Counted from the first letter of the stretch, positions 7,613 through 20,157 are shown. The stretch is DNA of 64,000 nt from Pseudoxanthomonas sp. GM95 (GCF_900109775.1 NZ_FOAX01000002.1:1116001-1180000), one strand, 5' to 3'. The notes: generated from the sequence alone by a model not told the origin. Numbers and translations are program-made.

Positions 7613-9169
7613 ATGAGCGCTTCGATCCAGACGCCGGCGCGCGCCGGGTATTTCTCGCAAGGCCTGTTCGGACGCGACCTGCTGTCGTCGGTGGTCGTGT
7701 TCCTGGTCGCGCTGCCGCTGTGCATGGGCATCGCGATCGCGTCGGGCATGTCACCGGCTTCGGGCCTGATCACCGGCATCGTCGGCGGCCTCCTGGTCGG
7801 CCTGATCGCCGGTTCGCCATTGCAGGTCAGCGGCCCGGCCGCCGGCCTGGCGGTGCTGGTGTTCGAGCTGGTGCGCCAGCACGGCGTGGCCGCGCTCGGC
7901 CCGGTGATCCTGCTGGCGGGCCTGATCCAGCTCATCGCCGGGCTGTGCCGGGTCGGCGTCTGGTTCCGCATGACCTCGCCGGCGGTGGTGGCCGGCATGT
8001 TGTCGGGCATCGGCATCCTGATCGTGGCCTCGCAGTCGCACGTGCTGATGGACGCCAACCCGAAGGCGCGCGGACTGGAAAACTTCGCGGCCTTGCCTGC
8101 GGTGCTGTGGGAAGCGGTCACCGGTGGCGCCGGCAGCGCGGCACTCGTGGTAGGGCTGGGCACGATCGCGATCATGCTCGGCTGGGAAAAGCTGCGCCCG
8201 GCCAAGCTGCGCTTCGTCCCCGGCGCGCTGCTGGCGGTGGTCGGCATCACTGCGGCGGTGCAGGTCATGGGCGTGGAGGTGAAGAAGGTCGATGTGCCGG
8301 CCAACCTGTTTTCGGCCGTGTCGATCCCCAGCCTGTCCGACCTGGCCGGGTTGCTCGATACCACGCTGCTGGTCTCGGCGCTGACCTTCGCCTTCATCGC
8401 CAGCGCCGAAACGTTGCTGTCAGCCGCGGCGGTGGATCGCATGCACACCGGCGCGCGCACGCAATACGACCGCGAGCTGGCGGCGCAGGGCGTGGGCAAC
8501 ATGGTGTGCGGTTTCCTCGGCGCGCTACCGATGACCGGCGTGATCGTGCGCAGCGCGGCCAACGTGCAGGCCAACGCCGCCACGCGCCTGTCCACCATCC
8601 TGCACGGGGGCTGGCTGCTGGTGTTCGCGATGCTGCTGCCGTGGCTGCTGCGCATGACGCCGGTGGCCTGCCTGGCCGGCATCCTGGTGTTCACCGGGCT
8701 GAAGATGGTCAACCTCAAGCAGGTTAAGGGATTGGCGGCGTATGGTCGTGGAACGGCGGCGGTCTACATCGCGACCACCGTCGCGATCGTGGCTACCGAC
8801 CTGCTGACCGGCGTGATCATCGGCTTTGCGCTGTCGCTGCTGCGCCTGTCGCTGCATTCCTCGCGGTTGAAGATGGAAGTCAGCGAGCCCGAAGGCGAGG
8901 GCAACAAGCTGGTGATGGCGCTGGATGGTTCGGCCACCTTCCTGCGCGTGCCGGAGATGGCGCGCACGCTGGAACGCGTTCCGCCCGGCAAGGCGCTGCA
9001 CCTGGACGTGACTCGTCTGCGCCATGTCGATCACGCCTGCCTGGAGCTGCTGCGCGACTTCGCCCGCAACGCGGCCTCGCGCGGCAATGAGCTGGTCGTG
9101 GACTGGAATGCGTTGGGCAAACGCACCGAAGGCACCGGGCCTTCGCGCGTGGGGCTGAAGCCGGCTTAG
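7613..9169 (+). CDS. SulP-family anion transporter with STAS domain (putative bicarbonate transporter)
   Basis: This 518-residue inner-membrane permease has about 10-14 transmembrane segments (roughly residues 20-425) and a C-terminal cytoplasmic STAS domain (about 430-505; LHLDVTRLRHVDHACLELL is typical). SulP proteins carry sulfate, bicarbonate or other anions. Adjacency to a carbonic anhydrase gene, 10 bases upstream, favours bicarbonate, by analogy with cyanobacterial BicA and other CA-SulP pairs; this is inference from context. The ATG at 7613 follows GAGGGG at good spacing. Confidence 0.9.
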   Translation: MSASIQTPARAGYFSQGLFGRDLLSSVVVFLVALPLCMGIAIASGMSPASGLITGIVGGLLVGLIAGSPLQVSGPAAGLAVLVFELVRQHGVAALGPVILLAGLIQLIAGLCRVGVWFRMTSPAVVAGMLSGIGILIVASQSHVLMDANPKARGLENFAALPAVLWEAVTGGAGSAALVVGLGTIAIMLGWEKLRPAKLRFVPGALLAVVGITAAVQVMGVEVKKVDVPANLFSAVSIPSLSDLAGLLDTTLLVSALTFAFIASAETLLSAAAVDRMHTGARTQYDRELAAQGVGNMVCGFLGALPMTGVIVRSAANVQANAATRLSTILHGGWLLVFAMLLPWLLRMTPVACLAGILVFTGLKMVNLKQVKGLAAYGRGTAAVYIATTVAIVATDLLTGVIIGFALSLLRLSLHSSRLKMEVSEPEGEGNKLVMALDGSATFLRVPEMARTLERVPPGKALHLDVTRLRHVDHACLELLRDFARNAASRGNELVVDWNALGKRTEGTGPSRVGLKPA

Positions 9170-9187
9170 CCGCCGGCTTGCGAAGAC

Positions 9188-9216
9188 GGGAGTTCGGTCG
9201 CGCGTGCCGGACTCCC
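9188..9216. terminator. Hairpin between convergent sulP and nth
   Basis: A 10-bp stem (9188-9197 with 9207-9216, one wobble pair) encloses a 9-nt loop and is flanked by no T tract. A second small inverted repeat (9158-9165/9172-9179) overlaps the sulP stop codon. It probably ends transcription from both sides; the evidence is moderate. Confidence 0.45.
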
Positions 9217-9256
9217 ACTTCGTTGACCACGAAACTGCGTTAGAGATCGACGCTGG

Positions 9257-9940
9257 TCAGCGCACGTCCACGCTGTCCGGCGTCTTGTCCTTGAAGCGGC
9301 ACAGGTCGCTGATCACGCACTGCGGGCAGTCCGGCTTGCGGGCCTTGCACACATAGCGTCCATGCAGGATCAGCCAGTGGTGCGCGTTGTACAGGTAGTG
9401 CGCCGGGATCACCTTGACCAGCTTGTCCTCGACCACGCGCACGTCCTTGCCCGGTGCCAGGCCGGTGCGATTGGCGACGCGGAAGATATGCGTGTCCACC
9501 GCCATCGTCGATTCGCCGAAGGCGGTGTTGAGCACCACATTGGCGGTCTTGCGACCGACGCCGGGCAACGCTTCGAGCGACTCGCGTTTGCGCGGCACCT
9601 CACCGTGATGCTGCTCGACCAGGATCTGGCAGGTGGCGATGACATTCCTGGCCTTGGCGTTGAACAGGCCGATGGTGGAGATGTAGCGCTTCAATCCTTC
9701 CTCGCCCAGGTCCAGGATCGCCTGCGGCGTATTGGCCACCGGATACAGCTTGCGCGTGGCCTTGTTGACGCCCACGTCGGTGGCTTGCGCCGACAGGATC
9801 ACCGCGATCAACAGCTCGAACGGCGAGCTGTATTCCAGCTCGGTGGTCGGATTGGGATTGAGTTCGGCCAGGCGCGAGAACAGGGTCTCGATCTCCGCGC
9901 GCGTGAGCGTGCGGGAGCGGCGTGCAACGGAGGTGCTCAC
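9257..9940 (-). CDS. nth: Endonuclease III
   Basis: This DNA glycosylase/AP lyase removes oxidised pyrimidines in base-excision repair; it is 227 residues, slightly longer than the E. coli enzyme. The helix-hairpin-helix LPGVGRKTA carries the catalytic Lys, the Asp lies in AVDTHIFRVANR, and the C-terminal [4Fe-4S] cluster motif C-X6-C-X2-C-X5-C is intact (CKARKPDCPQCVISDLC). The start is a GTG at 9940 whose GTGA overlaps the stop of the upstream small gene, so the two are translationally coupled. Confidence 0.96.
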   Translation of the reverse strand: MSTSVARRSRTLTRAEIETLFSRLAELNPNPTTELEYSSPFELLIAVILSAQATDVGVNKATRKLYPVANTPQAILDLGEEGLKRYISTIGLFNAKARNVIATCQILVEQHHGEVPRKRESLEALPGVGRKTANVVLNTAFGESTMAVDTHIFRVANRTGLAPGKDVRVVEDKLVKVIPAHYLYNAHHWLILHGRYVCKARKPDCPQCVISDLCRFKDKTPDSVDVR

Positions 9941-10302
9941 GTGTTCGGGGTTCCGGCAGCGCGGGCCTTGGCGCGTGCCAGCGCGGCGGCCACGGCGGGG
10001 GGCAGGGAAGGCGGGGTCGGGGTGCTGGACGGCGCCGGTGGCGGTGCGCGTCGGGCCTGGCGCTCGGCCGCGCGCCGCGCCAATCGCAAGCCACGCGCGC
10101 GATAGCGTTCGCGTGCGGCCCAGGCGGTCTGGAGGCGTTGCTGCGCGGCCAGCACCTGCGCGCTGGCCGCAGCGCACGCGGTGCAGTCGATGTCCGGGGC
10201 GGCGTCCATCAGGCTCGCATCGAGCGCGGCATCGACCTGGTCTTCGGCCAGCAATGCGGCCAGCTGCTGCAGCGTCGTGCAATCGTGGGGCGTGGCGTGC
10301 AT
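9937..10302 (-). CDS. Hypothetical protein coupled to nth
   Basis: I do not recognise this 121-residue protein. It has three cysteines, one near the N-terminus (HDCTT) and a CxxC pair (IDCTACAA), then a long Arg/Ala/Gln helix-like segment and a Pro-rich linker before an Ala-rich C-terminus (PAVAAALARAKA). The CxxC could bind a metal, but too few cysteines are present for a ferredoxin cluster within one chain. It overlaps the crotonase gene upstream (TGATG) and nth downstream (GTGA), so it is probably a real coding sequence in a three-gene unit. Confidence 0.6.
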   Translation of the reverse strand: MHATPHDCTTLQQLAALLAEDQVDAALDASLMDAAPDIDCTACAAASAQVLAAQQRLQTAWAARERYRARGLRLARRAAERQARRAPPPAPSSTPTPPSLPPAVAAALARAKARAAGTPNT

Positions 10303-11084
10303 CAGCGTCCCGAGAAACTCGGCTTGCGCTTCTCGACGAAGGCCGCGGTGCCTTCGCGCATGTCGGCGGTGGCGAACATCAGGCCGAACTGCGCGCCTTC
10401 GAACTGCAGGCCTTCGCCCAGCGCGCATTCGCCGCCGTGGATCACCGATTCCAGGATCGCGCGCAACGCCAGCGGCGCGGCGTTGGACAGCTGTGTGGCC
10501 AGCGCATCGACGCGTGCGTCCAGGGCATCGACGGCGACCACTTCATTGACGATGCCCAGCTCCAGCGCACGCGCAGCGGTAATCGGCGCGCCGAGCAGGC
10601 ACAGCTCCAGCGTCGCGGCACGCCCGGCCAGGCGCAGCAGGCGCTGGGTGCCGCCGAAGCCGGGGATCAGGCCCAGGTTGATCTCGGGCTGGCCGACCTT
10701 GGCGTTGTCCGAGGCGATGCGCAGGTGGCAGGCCATCGCCAGCTCCAGCCCGCCGCCCAAGGCAAAGCCGTTGATCCGTGCGATCACCGGCTTGGTCAGG
10801 GTTTCGATGGTGCGCATCAGCGCTTGACCGCGCAGGCCGAAGTCGCGTCCGTCCATCGCGCCCATGTCGGCCATCTCGCTGATGTCCGCGCCGGCGACGA
10901 AGGCTTTCGGTCCCGCGCCGGTCAGCACGACTACGCGCACGGACGGGTCCGCATCGGCATCGTGGAAAGCCTCGGTCAGTGCCGCGATCGTCTCCGCATT
11001 CAATGCGTTGAGTTTGTCGGGACGCTGGATCGTGATCCGGCGGATGGCGCCGGAATCGGCGATCAGGACAGGAGATTCGCCCAT
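10302..11084 (-). CDS. Enoyl-CoA hydratase (crotonase family)
   Basis: This 260-residue crotonase probably hydrates trans-2-enoyl-CoA in fatty-acid or amino-acid breakdown. The oxyanion-hole segments (FVAGADISE and ALGGGLELA) are present, and both catalytic glutamates are kept, Glu114 in GGLELAMAC and Glu134 in GQPEINLG, as in true hydratases. It starts a three-gene minus-strand unit ending in nth, with 1-bp overlaps. That location gives no metabolic context. Confidence 0.88.
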   Translation of the reverse strand: MGESPVLIADSGAIRRITIQRPDKLNALNAETIAALTEAFHDADADPSVRVVVLTGAGPKAFVAGADISEMADMGAMDGRDFGLRGQALMRTIETLTKPVIARINGFALGGGLELAMACHLRIASDNAKVGQPEINLGLIPGFGGTQRLLRLAGRAATLELCLLGAPITAARALELGIVNEVVAVDALDARVDALATQLSNAAPLALRAILESVIHGGECALGEGLQFEGAQFGLMFATADMREGTAAFVEKRKPSFSGR

Positions 11085-11253
11085 GGAGGCCCTTATTTTG
11101 TAAATAAAAAGTAAAGCCGGAACTTTCTGTCACGGAGGCCGGTCAATGCGACCTACCCCTCACTGGCCGTTAAGTGCGGCGGGGGCTATCCTAGCGCGTC
11201 CATCTGGGTCGCTAGCTGCTTGACCCATCCCCAATACCGGAGGTTTGTAAGAC

Positions 11254-11985
11254 ATGAAGTTGCGTTTGCTTTCAGCCAGCGTGCTGGCCATGACCTTGGC
11301 CGCAGGCACCGCCGCCGCACAGACCTCGCCCGCTGCTCCCGCGTCCACTGCCGCCCCTGACCGTAATGCGCTCAGCTACGCGCTGGGTTACGACCTGGGC
11401 CGCAACCTGATCGAGAGCGGCGAATCCATCGACCTGGCCACCGTGCAGAAGGCCTTGAACGAAGGCTATGCGAAGAAGGATCCGACCGTGCCGGTTGACC
11501 AGCTCCGCACCGCCGTGCAGCAGATGGAATCCCGCCAGCAGGCCAAGGCCAAGGCTGCGTTCGACCAGGCTTCGGCCGCGAACAAGACCAAGTCCGATGC
11601 CTACCTGGCGCAGAACAAGTCCAAGGCCGGCGTGCAGACCCTGCCGGGCGGCGTCCAGTACCGCGTGGTCGAAGCCGGTAGCGGCGCCAAGCCGACCCAG
11701 GCCAGCACCGTGACCATCCAGTACAAGGGCTCGCTGTCCGACGGCCGTACCTTCGTCGATACCTTCAGCCCGCCGCAGGGCCAGACCACCGCGCCGCCGC
11801 CGGCCAGTCTGAAGGTTAGCGAGATCCCGCTGGCAGGCCTGCGCGATGCGCTGGTCATGATGCCCGCCGGTTCGCGCTGGGAAGTGACCCTGCCGGCCGA
11901 CAAGGCCTACGGCAACACCCCGCAGTCCCCGATCGGCCCGAACCAGGCTGTCGTGTTCGACGTCAAGCTGATCAGCGTCAAGTAA
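11254..11985 (+). CDS. Periplasmic FKBP-type peptidyl-prolyl isomerase
   Basis: This 243-residue FkpA/Mip-like protein catalyses proline cis-trans isomerisation and assists folding of exported proteins. A 22-residue signal peptide ends at Ala-Ala-Ala. An N-terminal dimerisation region (LSYALGYDLGRNL, typical of FkpA/Mip) leads into a charged helix (about 95-125), followed by the FKBP domain (about 130-243) with VTIQYKGSLSDGRTFVDTF and LPADKAYG. The ATG at 11254 follows GGAGG. The large hairpin at 12009-12039 separates it from the next gene. Confidence 0.92.
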   Translation: MKLRLLSASVLAMTLAAGTAAAQTSPAAPASTAAPDRNALSYALGYDLGRNLIESGESIDLATVQKALNEGYAKKDPTVPVDQLRTAVQQMESRQQAKAKAAFDQASAANKTKSDAYLAQNKSKAGVQTLPGGVQYRVVEAGSGAKPTQASTVTIQYKGSLSDGRTFVDTFSPPQGQTTAPPPASLKVSEIPLAGLRDALVMMPAGSRWEVTLPADKAYGNTPQSPIGPNQAVVFDVKLISVK

Positions 11986-12008
11986 GTCGCTGGCTTCATG
12001 CGTGACCT

Positions 12009-12045
12009 GACGATGCGCCGGCCTGTCCGGCGCATCGTCGTTTAC
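12009..12045 (+). terminator. Terminator after the FKBP gene
   Basis: A perfect 13-bp stem (12009-12021 with 12027-12039) has the 5-nt loop CCTGT and is followed by GTTTAC. The T tract is short, but the stem is very stable and well placed. Confidence 0.7.
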
Positions 12046-12079
12046 GGCCTTACGTTTTCTTTGCAGGAATCTCTTTCGC

Positions 12080-12880
12080 ATGTCCGTGGCAACGCCTTCC
12101 GTCCTTTCGCCGTGCATCGGGATCTGCAGGATGCGCGGGGATGGCGTGTGCGATGGCTGCCTGCGCACGCTGGACGAGATCGCGGGCTGGTCGCAGATGG
12201 GCGATGATGCCCGCAAGGCCCTGATGGATCGTCTGCCCGAACGCGCCCGCATGCACGCTGCTTTGTCCCCGTTGTTGCCCGAACGTGCCGCGCTGGAGCG
12301 CGCGCTGCATCCGCTGCACGCCACGCTTGAGCCGCAAGGGTGGAATCACCAGGAACTCGAAGGCCTGCTGCCCGCACGGCCTTCCGCGCCGGCCGCCGTG
12401 CTGGCCGGCCTGGTCCCGCGCAGCAGCGGCACGACCGTGCTGCTCACGCGTCGCCACGATGGCCTGCGCAATCACGGTGGACAGGTGAGTTTTCCTGGGG
12501 GGCGCGTGGACCCGGGCGACGCCGATGCGATCGCCGCGGCGTTGCGCGAAAGCGATGAGGAAATTGCGCTCAAGCGCGACCAGGTCCAGCCGATTGGCTT
12601 GCTCGATACGCTGGCCACCGTCAGCGGTTTCCTGGTGACGCCGGTGGTCGCGGTGATCGATCCGGCCTTCGTGCCGGTGCCCAACCCGGACGAAGTCGCC
12701 GAAGTCTTCGAAGTACCGCTGGACTACCTGATGGCGCCGCAGAGCCTGCGCACCGTCGAACTGGAATTCAAGGGGCGCCAGCGCACCGTGCTGGAGTACG
12801 ACTGGGCCGAACAGCGCATCTGGGGCGCGACGGCCGCGATCCTCTACAACCTTCGTCGCCGCCTGGAGGCTGTCACATGA
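12080..12880 (+). CDS. DUF1289-Nudix fusion, CoA-pyrophosphatase-like
   Basis: This 266-residue protein joins two modules. Residues 8-40 are a DUF1289-type cysteine motif (SPCIGICRM...CDGCLRTLDEI; Cys12, 16, 24 and 27), a likely metal-binding knuckle. Residues about 105-250 are a Nudix hydrolase; VLLTRRHDGLR and GQVSFPGG (about 120-141) match the CoA-pyrophosphatase (NudL, UPF0035) signature. The Nudix box RESDEE is present, but the first canonical Glu is Asp (GRVDPGD) and the terminal Gly is Ala, so activity needs testing. The two domains more often occur as separate proteins. Its stop overlaps the next gene's start (ATGA), which implies coupling with the sulfurtransferase. Confidence 0.82.
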   Translation: MSVATPSVLSPCIGICRMRGDGVCDGCLRTLDEIAGWSQMGDDARKALMDRLPERARMHAALSPLLPERAALERALHPLHATLEPQGWNHQELEGLLPARPSAPAAVLAGLVPRSSGTTVLLTRRHDGLRNHGGQVSFPGGRVDPGDADAIAAALRESDEEIALKRDQVQPIGLLDTLATVSGFLVTPVVAVIDPAFVPVPNPDEVAEVFEVPLDYLMAPQSLRTVELEFKGRQRTVLEYDWAEQRIWGATAAILYNLRRRLEAVT

Positions 12881-13734
12881 ACTGGACCACGCTCGTCGAT
12901 CCCACGCTGCTGGTGTTGCACCTGCACGACCCGGACCTGCGCATCGTCGATGCACGTTTCGTGCTCACCGATTCCGTGGCAGGGCGCGCGGGATATCAGG
13001 CCTCGCACCTGCCGCATGCAGTGTTTGCCGACCTCAACGAGGATCTGGCTGACCTCTCCAAAATTGCGCAGGGGCAGGGCCGGCATCCGTTGCCCGATGC
13101 CTCGGTGTTCACCGCGAAGCTGGGGCAGTGGGGCATCGCGCCGCAGCACCAGGTCGTGGTCTATGACGGTGGTGACGGCAGCATGGCCGCTGCGCGCCTG
13201 TGGTGGATGCTGAAGCTGTTGGGGCACGCCCACGTGGCCGTGCTCGATGGCGGCTCTGCCGCCTGGCAAGCCGCCGGGTTGCCCGAGTCAGATGAGGTGC
13301 CTGTGCCGCCGTCCACAGCGGCCTATCCGGGTGCGTACGACGCCGCGCGCATCGCCAGCGACGACGACGTCGCCGCGCGCCTGCAGGACGCGCCGGGCTG
13401 GCTGGTCGATGCGCGTGCCGAGGAGCGCTACAGCGGCCGCCACGAGCATGTGGATCGCGTTGCCGGGCATGTGCCGGGCGCGGTCAACCGGCCGTTCCTC
13501 GACAACCTGCAGGATGGGCGCCTGCGCGATCCGCAGGCACTGCGTGATGAACTACTGCCGTTACTCGGCGGCCATGCACCCGAAGACGTGGTGCTGATGT
13601 GCGGCTCCGGCGTGACCGCCTGCCATCTGCTGCTGGCCTTCGAACACGCCGGCCTGCCGGGCCCGCGGATCTACACCGGCTCGTGGAGCGGCTGGATCTC
13701 CGATCCCGCGCGCCCGGTGGCCGTCACTTCCTGA
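12877..13734 (+). CDS. sseA: Sulfurtransferase, 3-mercaptopyruvate type (two rhodanese domains)
   Basis: This 285-residue protein has tandem rhodanese domains (about 8-135 and 155-280). The active-site cysteine is Cys242 in the loop CGSGVTA, the form typical of 3-mercaptopyruvate sulfurtransferases; thiosulfate rhodaneses usually carry CRKGVT. It moves sulfane sulfur from mercaptopyruvate to thiols or cyanide in the cytoplasm. Its ATG overlaps the end of the Nudix gene, and its 3' end overlaps the convergent crotonase gene by 11 bases. Confidence 0.88.
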   Translation: MNWTTLVDPTLLVLHLHDPDLRIVDARFVLTDSVAGRAGYQASHLPHAVFADLNEDLADLSKIAQGQGRHPLPDASVFTAKLGQWGIAPQHQVVVYDGGDGSMAAARLWWMLKLLGHAHVAVLDGGSAAWQAAGLPESDEVPVPPSTAAYPGAYDAARIASDDDVAARLQDAPGWLVDARAEERYSGRHEHVDRVAGHVPGAVNRPFLDNLQDGRLRDPQALRDELLPLLGGHAPEDVVLMCGSGVTACHLLLAFEHAGLPGPRIYTGSWSGWISDPARPVAVTS

Positions 13735-14497
13735 GGCGCGCCGCCATCGCCTGCAGCGCGGCCTGCGTGTCGGGCTGCTGCCAGTCGTCGATGAAGTCAT
13801 TGAGGTCGACCCGATCGAGCGCGGCGCGAATGTCTGCGCGCGCGATCGTGCGGGTCTTGCGCAGTGGCGCCTGCGGCAGAGTTGCCATCGCCTGCAGCCA
13901 CGCAAGTGCAGTGGTGACCGTCGCGTCGGCATCGTCGGCCAAGGCATCGACCAGGCCAATCTCGGCGGCGTGCTCGGCGCTGATCATCGCGCCGGCCACC
14001 AGCAGGCGTTCGGCGCGGTGCTTGCCGATCACGCGGCGCATCAGGTGCTGGATGCCGTCGGGCACAGCCAGGCCGACCTGGGTTTCGTTCAAGCCGATCT
14101 GCAGCGGACGCGACGGGTCGGCGCTGCGGGTCATCACCCGGTAGTCGCAACACAGTGCCAGGACGCAACCGCCTGCAGGCGCGTGGCCGGTGAGGGCGGC
14201 CGCGACCGGCATCGGGGCGCTGGCCAGGGCCTTGGCGACGGCGAAGAAAGCATCCCAGCTGGCGTACAGCGCGTCGCGATCCGCGCCGTGGCCCAGCAGG
14301 TACGGCACGTCCAGTCCGCCGGAAAACACGCGGGCATTGCCCGACAGCGCGATGCCCGCCACGTTGGCGTCGAAGGCGGCCTGCAGTGCGTCGAGCAGGG
14401 CCGCGCAGAGTGCATCGTCCAGCGCGTTGACCGGCGCACGTGCCAGGCGCAGCTCACGCACCGCGCCGTGTTCAATGATCTGCACCAGTTCCGACAT
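13724..14497 (-). CDS. Delta3-delta2 enoyl-CoA isomerase-like crotonase
   Basis: This 257-residue crotonase-fold protein has FSGGLDVPYL and APAGGCVLALCCDYR as its oxyanion-hole segments. The first hydratase glutamate is replaced (Val112), while Glu138 remains in IGLNETQVGL. The segment IGLNETQ matches mitochondrial delta3,delta2-enoyl-CoA isomerase (ECI1/DCI), which uses a single Glu, so isomerisation of unsaturated acyl-CoAs is more likely than hydration. It converges on sseA with an 11-bp overlap of the two 3' ends. Confidence 0.8.
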   Translation of the reverse strand: MSELVQIIEHGAVRELRLARAPVNALDDALCAALLDALQAAFDANVAGIALSGNARVFSGGLDVPYLLGHGADRDALYASWDAFFAVAKALASAPMPVAAALTGHAPAGGCVLALCCDYRVMTRSADPSRPLQIGLNETQVGLAVPDGIQHLMRRVIGKHRAERLLVAGAMISAEHAAEIGLVDALADDADATVTTALAWLQAMATLPQAPLRKTRTIARADIRAALDRVDLNDFIDDWQQPDTQAALQAMAARLRK

Positions 14498-14546
14498 CAG
14501 CCTTCCTCCCAGAAGCGTTGCGCCCGGATCTTAGTCCCAGCGTGTT

Positions 14547-14632
14547 GTGGGAGCCGCTTCAGCGGCGATGAGGCTTCACCGATCAAAGTCCATCGCCGCT
14601 GATGGCCCGAGGCCACGTAGAGCGGCTCCCAC
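14547..14632. repeat. Nested inverted repeat, REP-like element
   Basis: Outer arms GTGGGAGCCGCT/AGCGGCTCCCAC (14547-14558 and 14621-14632) and inner arms AGCGGCGATG/CATCGCCGCT (14561-14570 and 14591-14600) give a long hairpin. The GTGGGAGC start and nested form resemble dispersed extragenic palindromes found in xanthomonads and pseudomonads. Only one copy lies in this window. It fills the gap between the isomerase and thioesterase genes. Confidence 0.7.
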
Positions 14633-14645
14633 GATGTCTTCCTGC

Positions 14646-15079
14646 TTAAGCGACCGTGCTCGCCGCACGCACCACATCCGGCATCGGCGCGCTCTTGCCG
14701 GTCGCGGTGTCGATCCACACCACGACCACATGGCCATCGGAATAGAGCACGGTGTCGTCGTTGTCGGCCACGATGCGGTGACCGATGGTCACGCTGGAAT
14801 TGCCCAGGCGCTCGACGAACAGCTCCACCACGATGTCGTTGGGCCACACGATCGGCAGGCGATAGTTGACGTGCGTGTTGGCCACTACTGGCGAGATGCC
14901 GGTGCCCATCTTCGCGCCGCCCATCACGCCATGCAGCCAGTGCACGCGCGCCTCTTCCAGGTAGGAAATGTACTTGGCGTTGTTGACGTGGCCGTAGGCA
15001 TCCATGTCGCGCCAGCGCACGCTGATCGGCACGCGCGCCAGTACCTGGCGTGGGACGTTGGCGGTTGCGTTCGCATCAC

Positions 15080-15083
<4 letters not shown>
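14646..15083 (-). CDS. Acyl-CoA thioesterase, 4HBT/hotdog family
   Basis: This 145-residue single-hotdog protein of the 4-hydroxybenzoyl-CoA thioesterase family (YbgC/FcbC-like) has the motif [13 protein letters not shown], with the catalytic Asp near residues 26-28. It probably hydrolyses short or medium acyl-CoA thioesters; the substrate is unknown. Its ATG overlaps the uvrA stop (ATGA), so it is translated from the uvrA message, an association with no obvious functional reason. Confidence 0.85.
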
Positions 15084-18031
<2,948 letters not shown>

Positions 18032-18223
18032 GCCTGGGGGGTCTGGCCTGTGCAGGGAAGGGGAGCGCCGGCAGGTGCGATCCGGAGCGAATCGGTCAGC
18101 CTAGCGAGTCCCCTGTGTGGGGGCAATTGACGTGATTTGGAAGGGCCGGGTGGGCAATCGGCCGAGCCGGGGCGTGGATCCGGCGGCGGCATTCATCCCG
18201 CAGCGGGAAAGGTTCGGGGTGAC

Positions 18224-18252
18224 TTGCTCCAAGTCACTGATCCGGCTATCAT
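18224..18252 (+). promoter_or_regulatory. Sigma70-type promoter for rplU-rpmA
   Basis: TTGCTC (18224-18229) and TATCAT (18247-18252) are separated by exactly 17 bp. The predicted start near 18259 leaves a leader of about 70 bases before rplU. Confidence 0.65.
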
Positions 18253-18327
18253 TCCGCTTCTGTCTGCCCCTCGATGGGCGACAGGCATGAGAATAACTAC
18301 GAAAAGCCAACACTTAAGGAAGCACCC

Positions 18328-18648
18328 ATGTACGCAATTCTGGTCACGGGCGGCAAGCAATATCGCGTGATGCAGGGCGAGACCCTGCGCGTCGAGAAGC
18401 TGGACGCCGAAGTCGGTAAAGAAATCACGTTCGACACCCTGCTGATGCTGGGCGACGAAAACGGCATCACCCTGGGCGATGCGCTGAAGGGCGCCACCGT
18501 CACTGCGACCGTCAAGTCGCAGGCGCGTGCCGACAAGGTCCGCATCATCAAGTTCCGCCGCCGCAAGCACCACATGAAGCAGCAGGGACACCGTCAGTAC
18601 TACACCGAAATCGAGATCACCGGCATCGCCGGTGGCAGCAAGAAGTAA
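18328..18648 (+). CDS. rplU: 50S ribosomal protein L21
   Basis: This 106-residue L21 opens [14 protein letters not shown], the family signature, and includes [15 protein letters not shown], the rRNA-binding basic segment. The ATG at 18328 is preceded by AAGGAAG. It is followed after 12 bases by rpmA, the conserved pair ahead of obgE. Confidence 0.98.
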   Translation: MYAILVTGGKQYRVMQGETLRVEKLDAEVGKEITFDTLLMLGDENGITLGDALKGATVTATVKSQARADKVRIIKFRRRKHHMKQQGHRQYYTEIEITGIAGGSKK

Positions 18649-18660
18649 GGAGAAGCACTC

Positions 18661-18921
18661 ATGGCACACAAAAAAGGCGTAGGTTCCTCGCGCAACGGCC
18701 GCGACTCCAATCCGAAAATGCTGGGCGTGAAGGTCTACGGTGGCCAGGCCATCGAAGCCGGCAACATCATCATCCGCCAGCGTGGCACCCAGTTCCATCC
18801 GGGCCAGGGCGTCGGCCTGGGCCGCGACCACACGCTGTTCGCGCTGGTCGATGGCAAGGTGGACTTCTCGGTGAAGGGCGCCAACAAGCGCCGCACCGTG
18901 AGCGTGCTGGCCGAGGCGTAA
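18661..18921 (+). CDS. rpmA: 50S ribosomal protein L27
   Basis: This 86-residue L27 begins [16 protein letters not shown], whose N-terminus reaches the peptidyl-transferase centre. It lacks the cleaved N-terminal extension found in Firmicutes. It is co-transcribed with rplU, and a strong terminator follows at once. Confidence 0.98.
   Translation: MAHKKGVGSSRNGRDSNPKMLGVKVYGGQAIEAGNIIIRQRGTQFHPGQGVGLGRDHTLFALVDGKVDFSVKGANKRRTVSVLAEA

Positions 18922-20157
<1,236 letters not shown>

Noticed and set aside
10302-14497. Two crotonase genes as part of one fatty-acid degradation operon
   Set aside because: They are 2.6 kb apart with plus-strand genes between them, and lie next to repair and sulfur genes; no shared unit.
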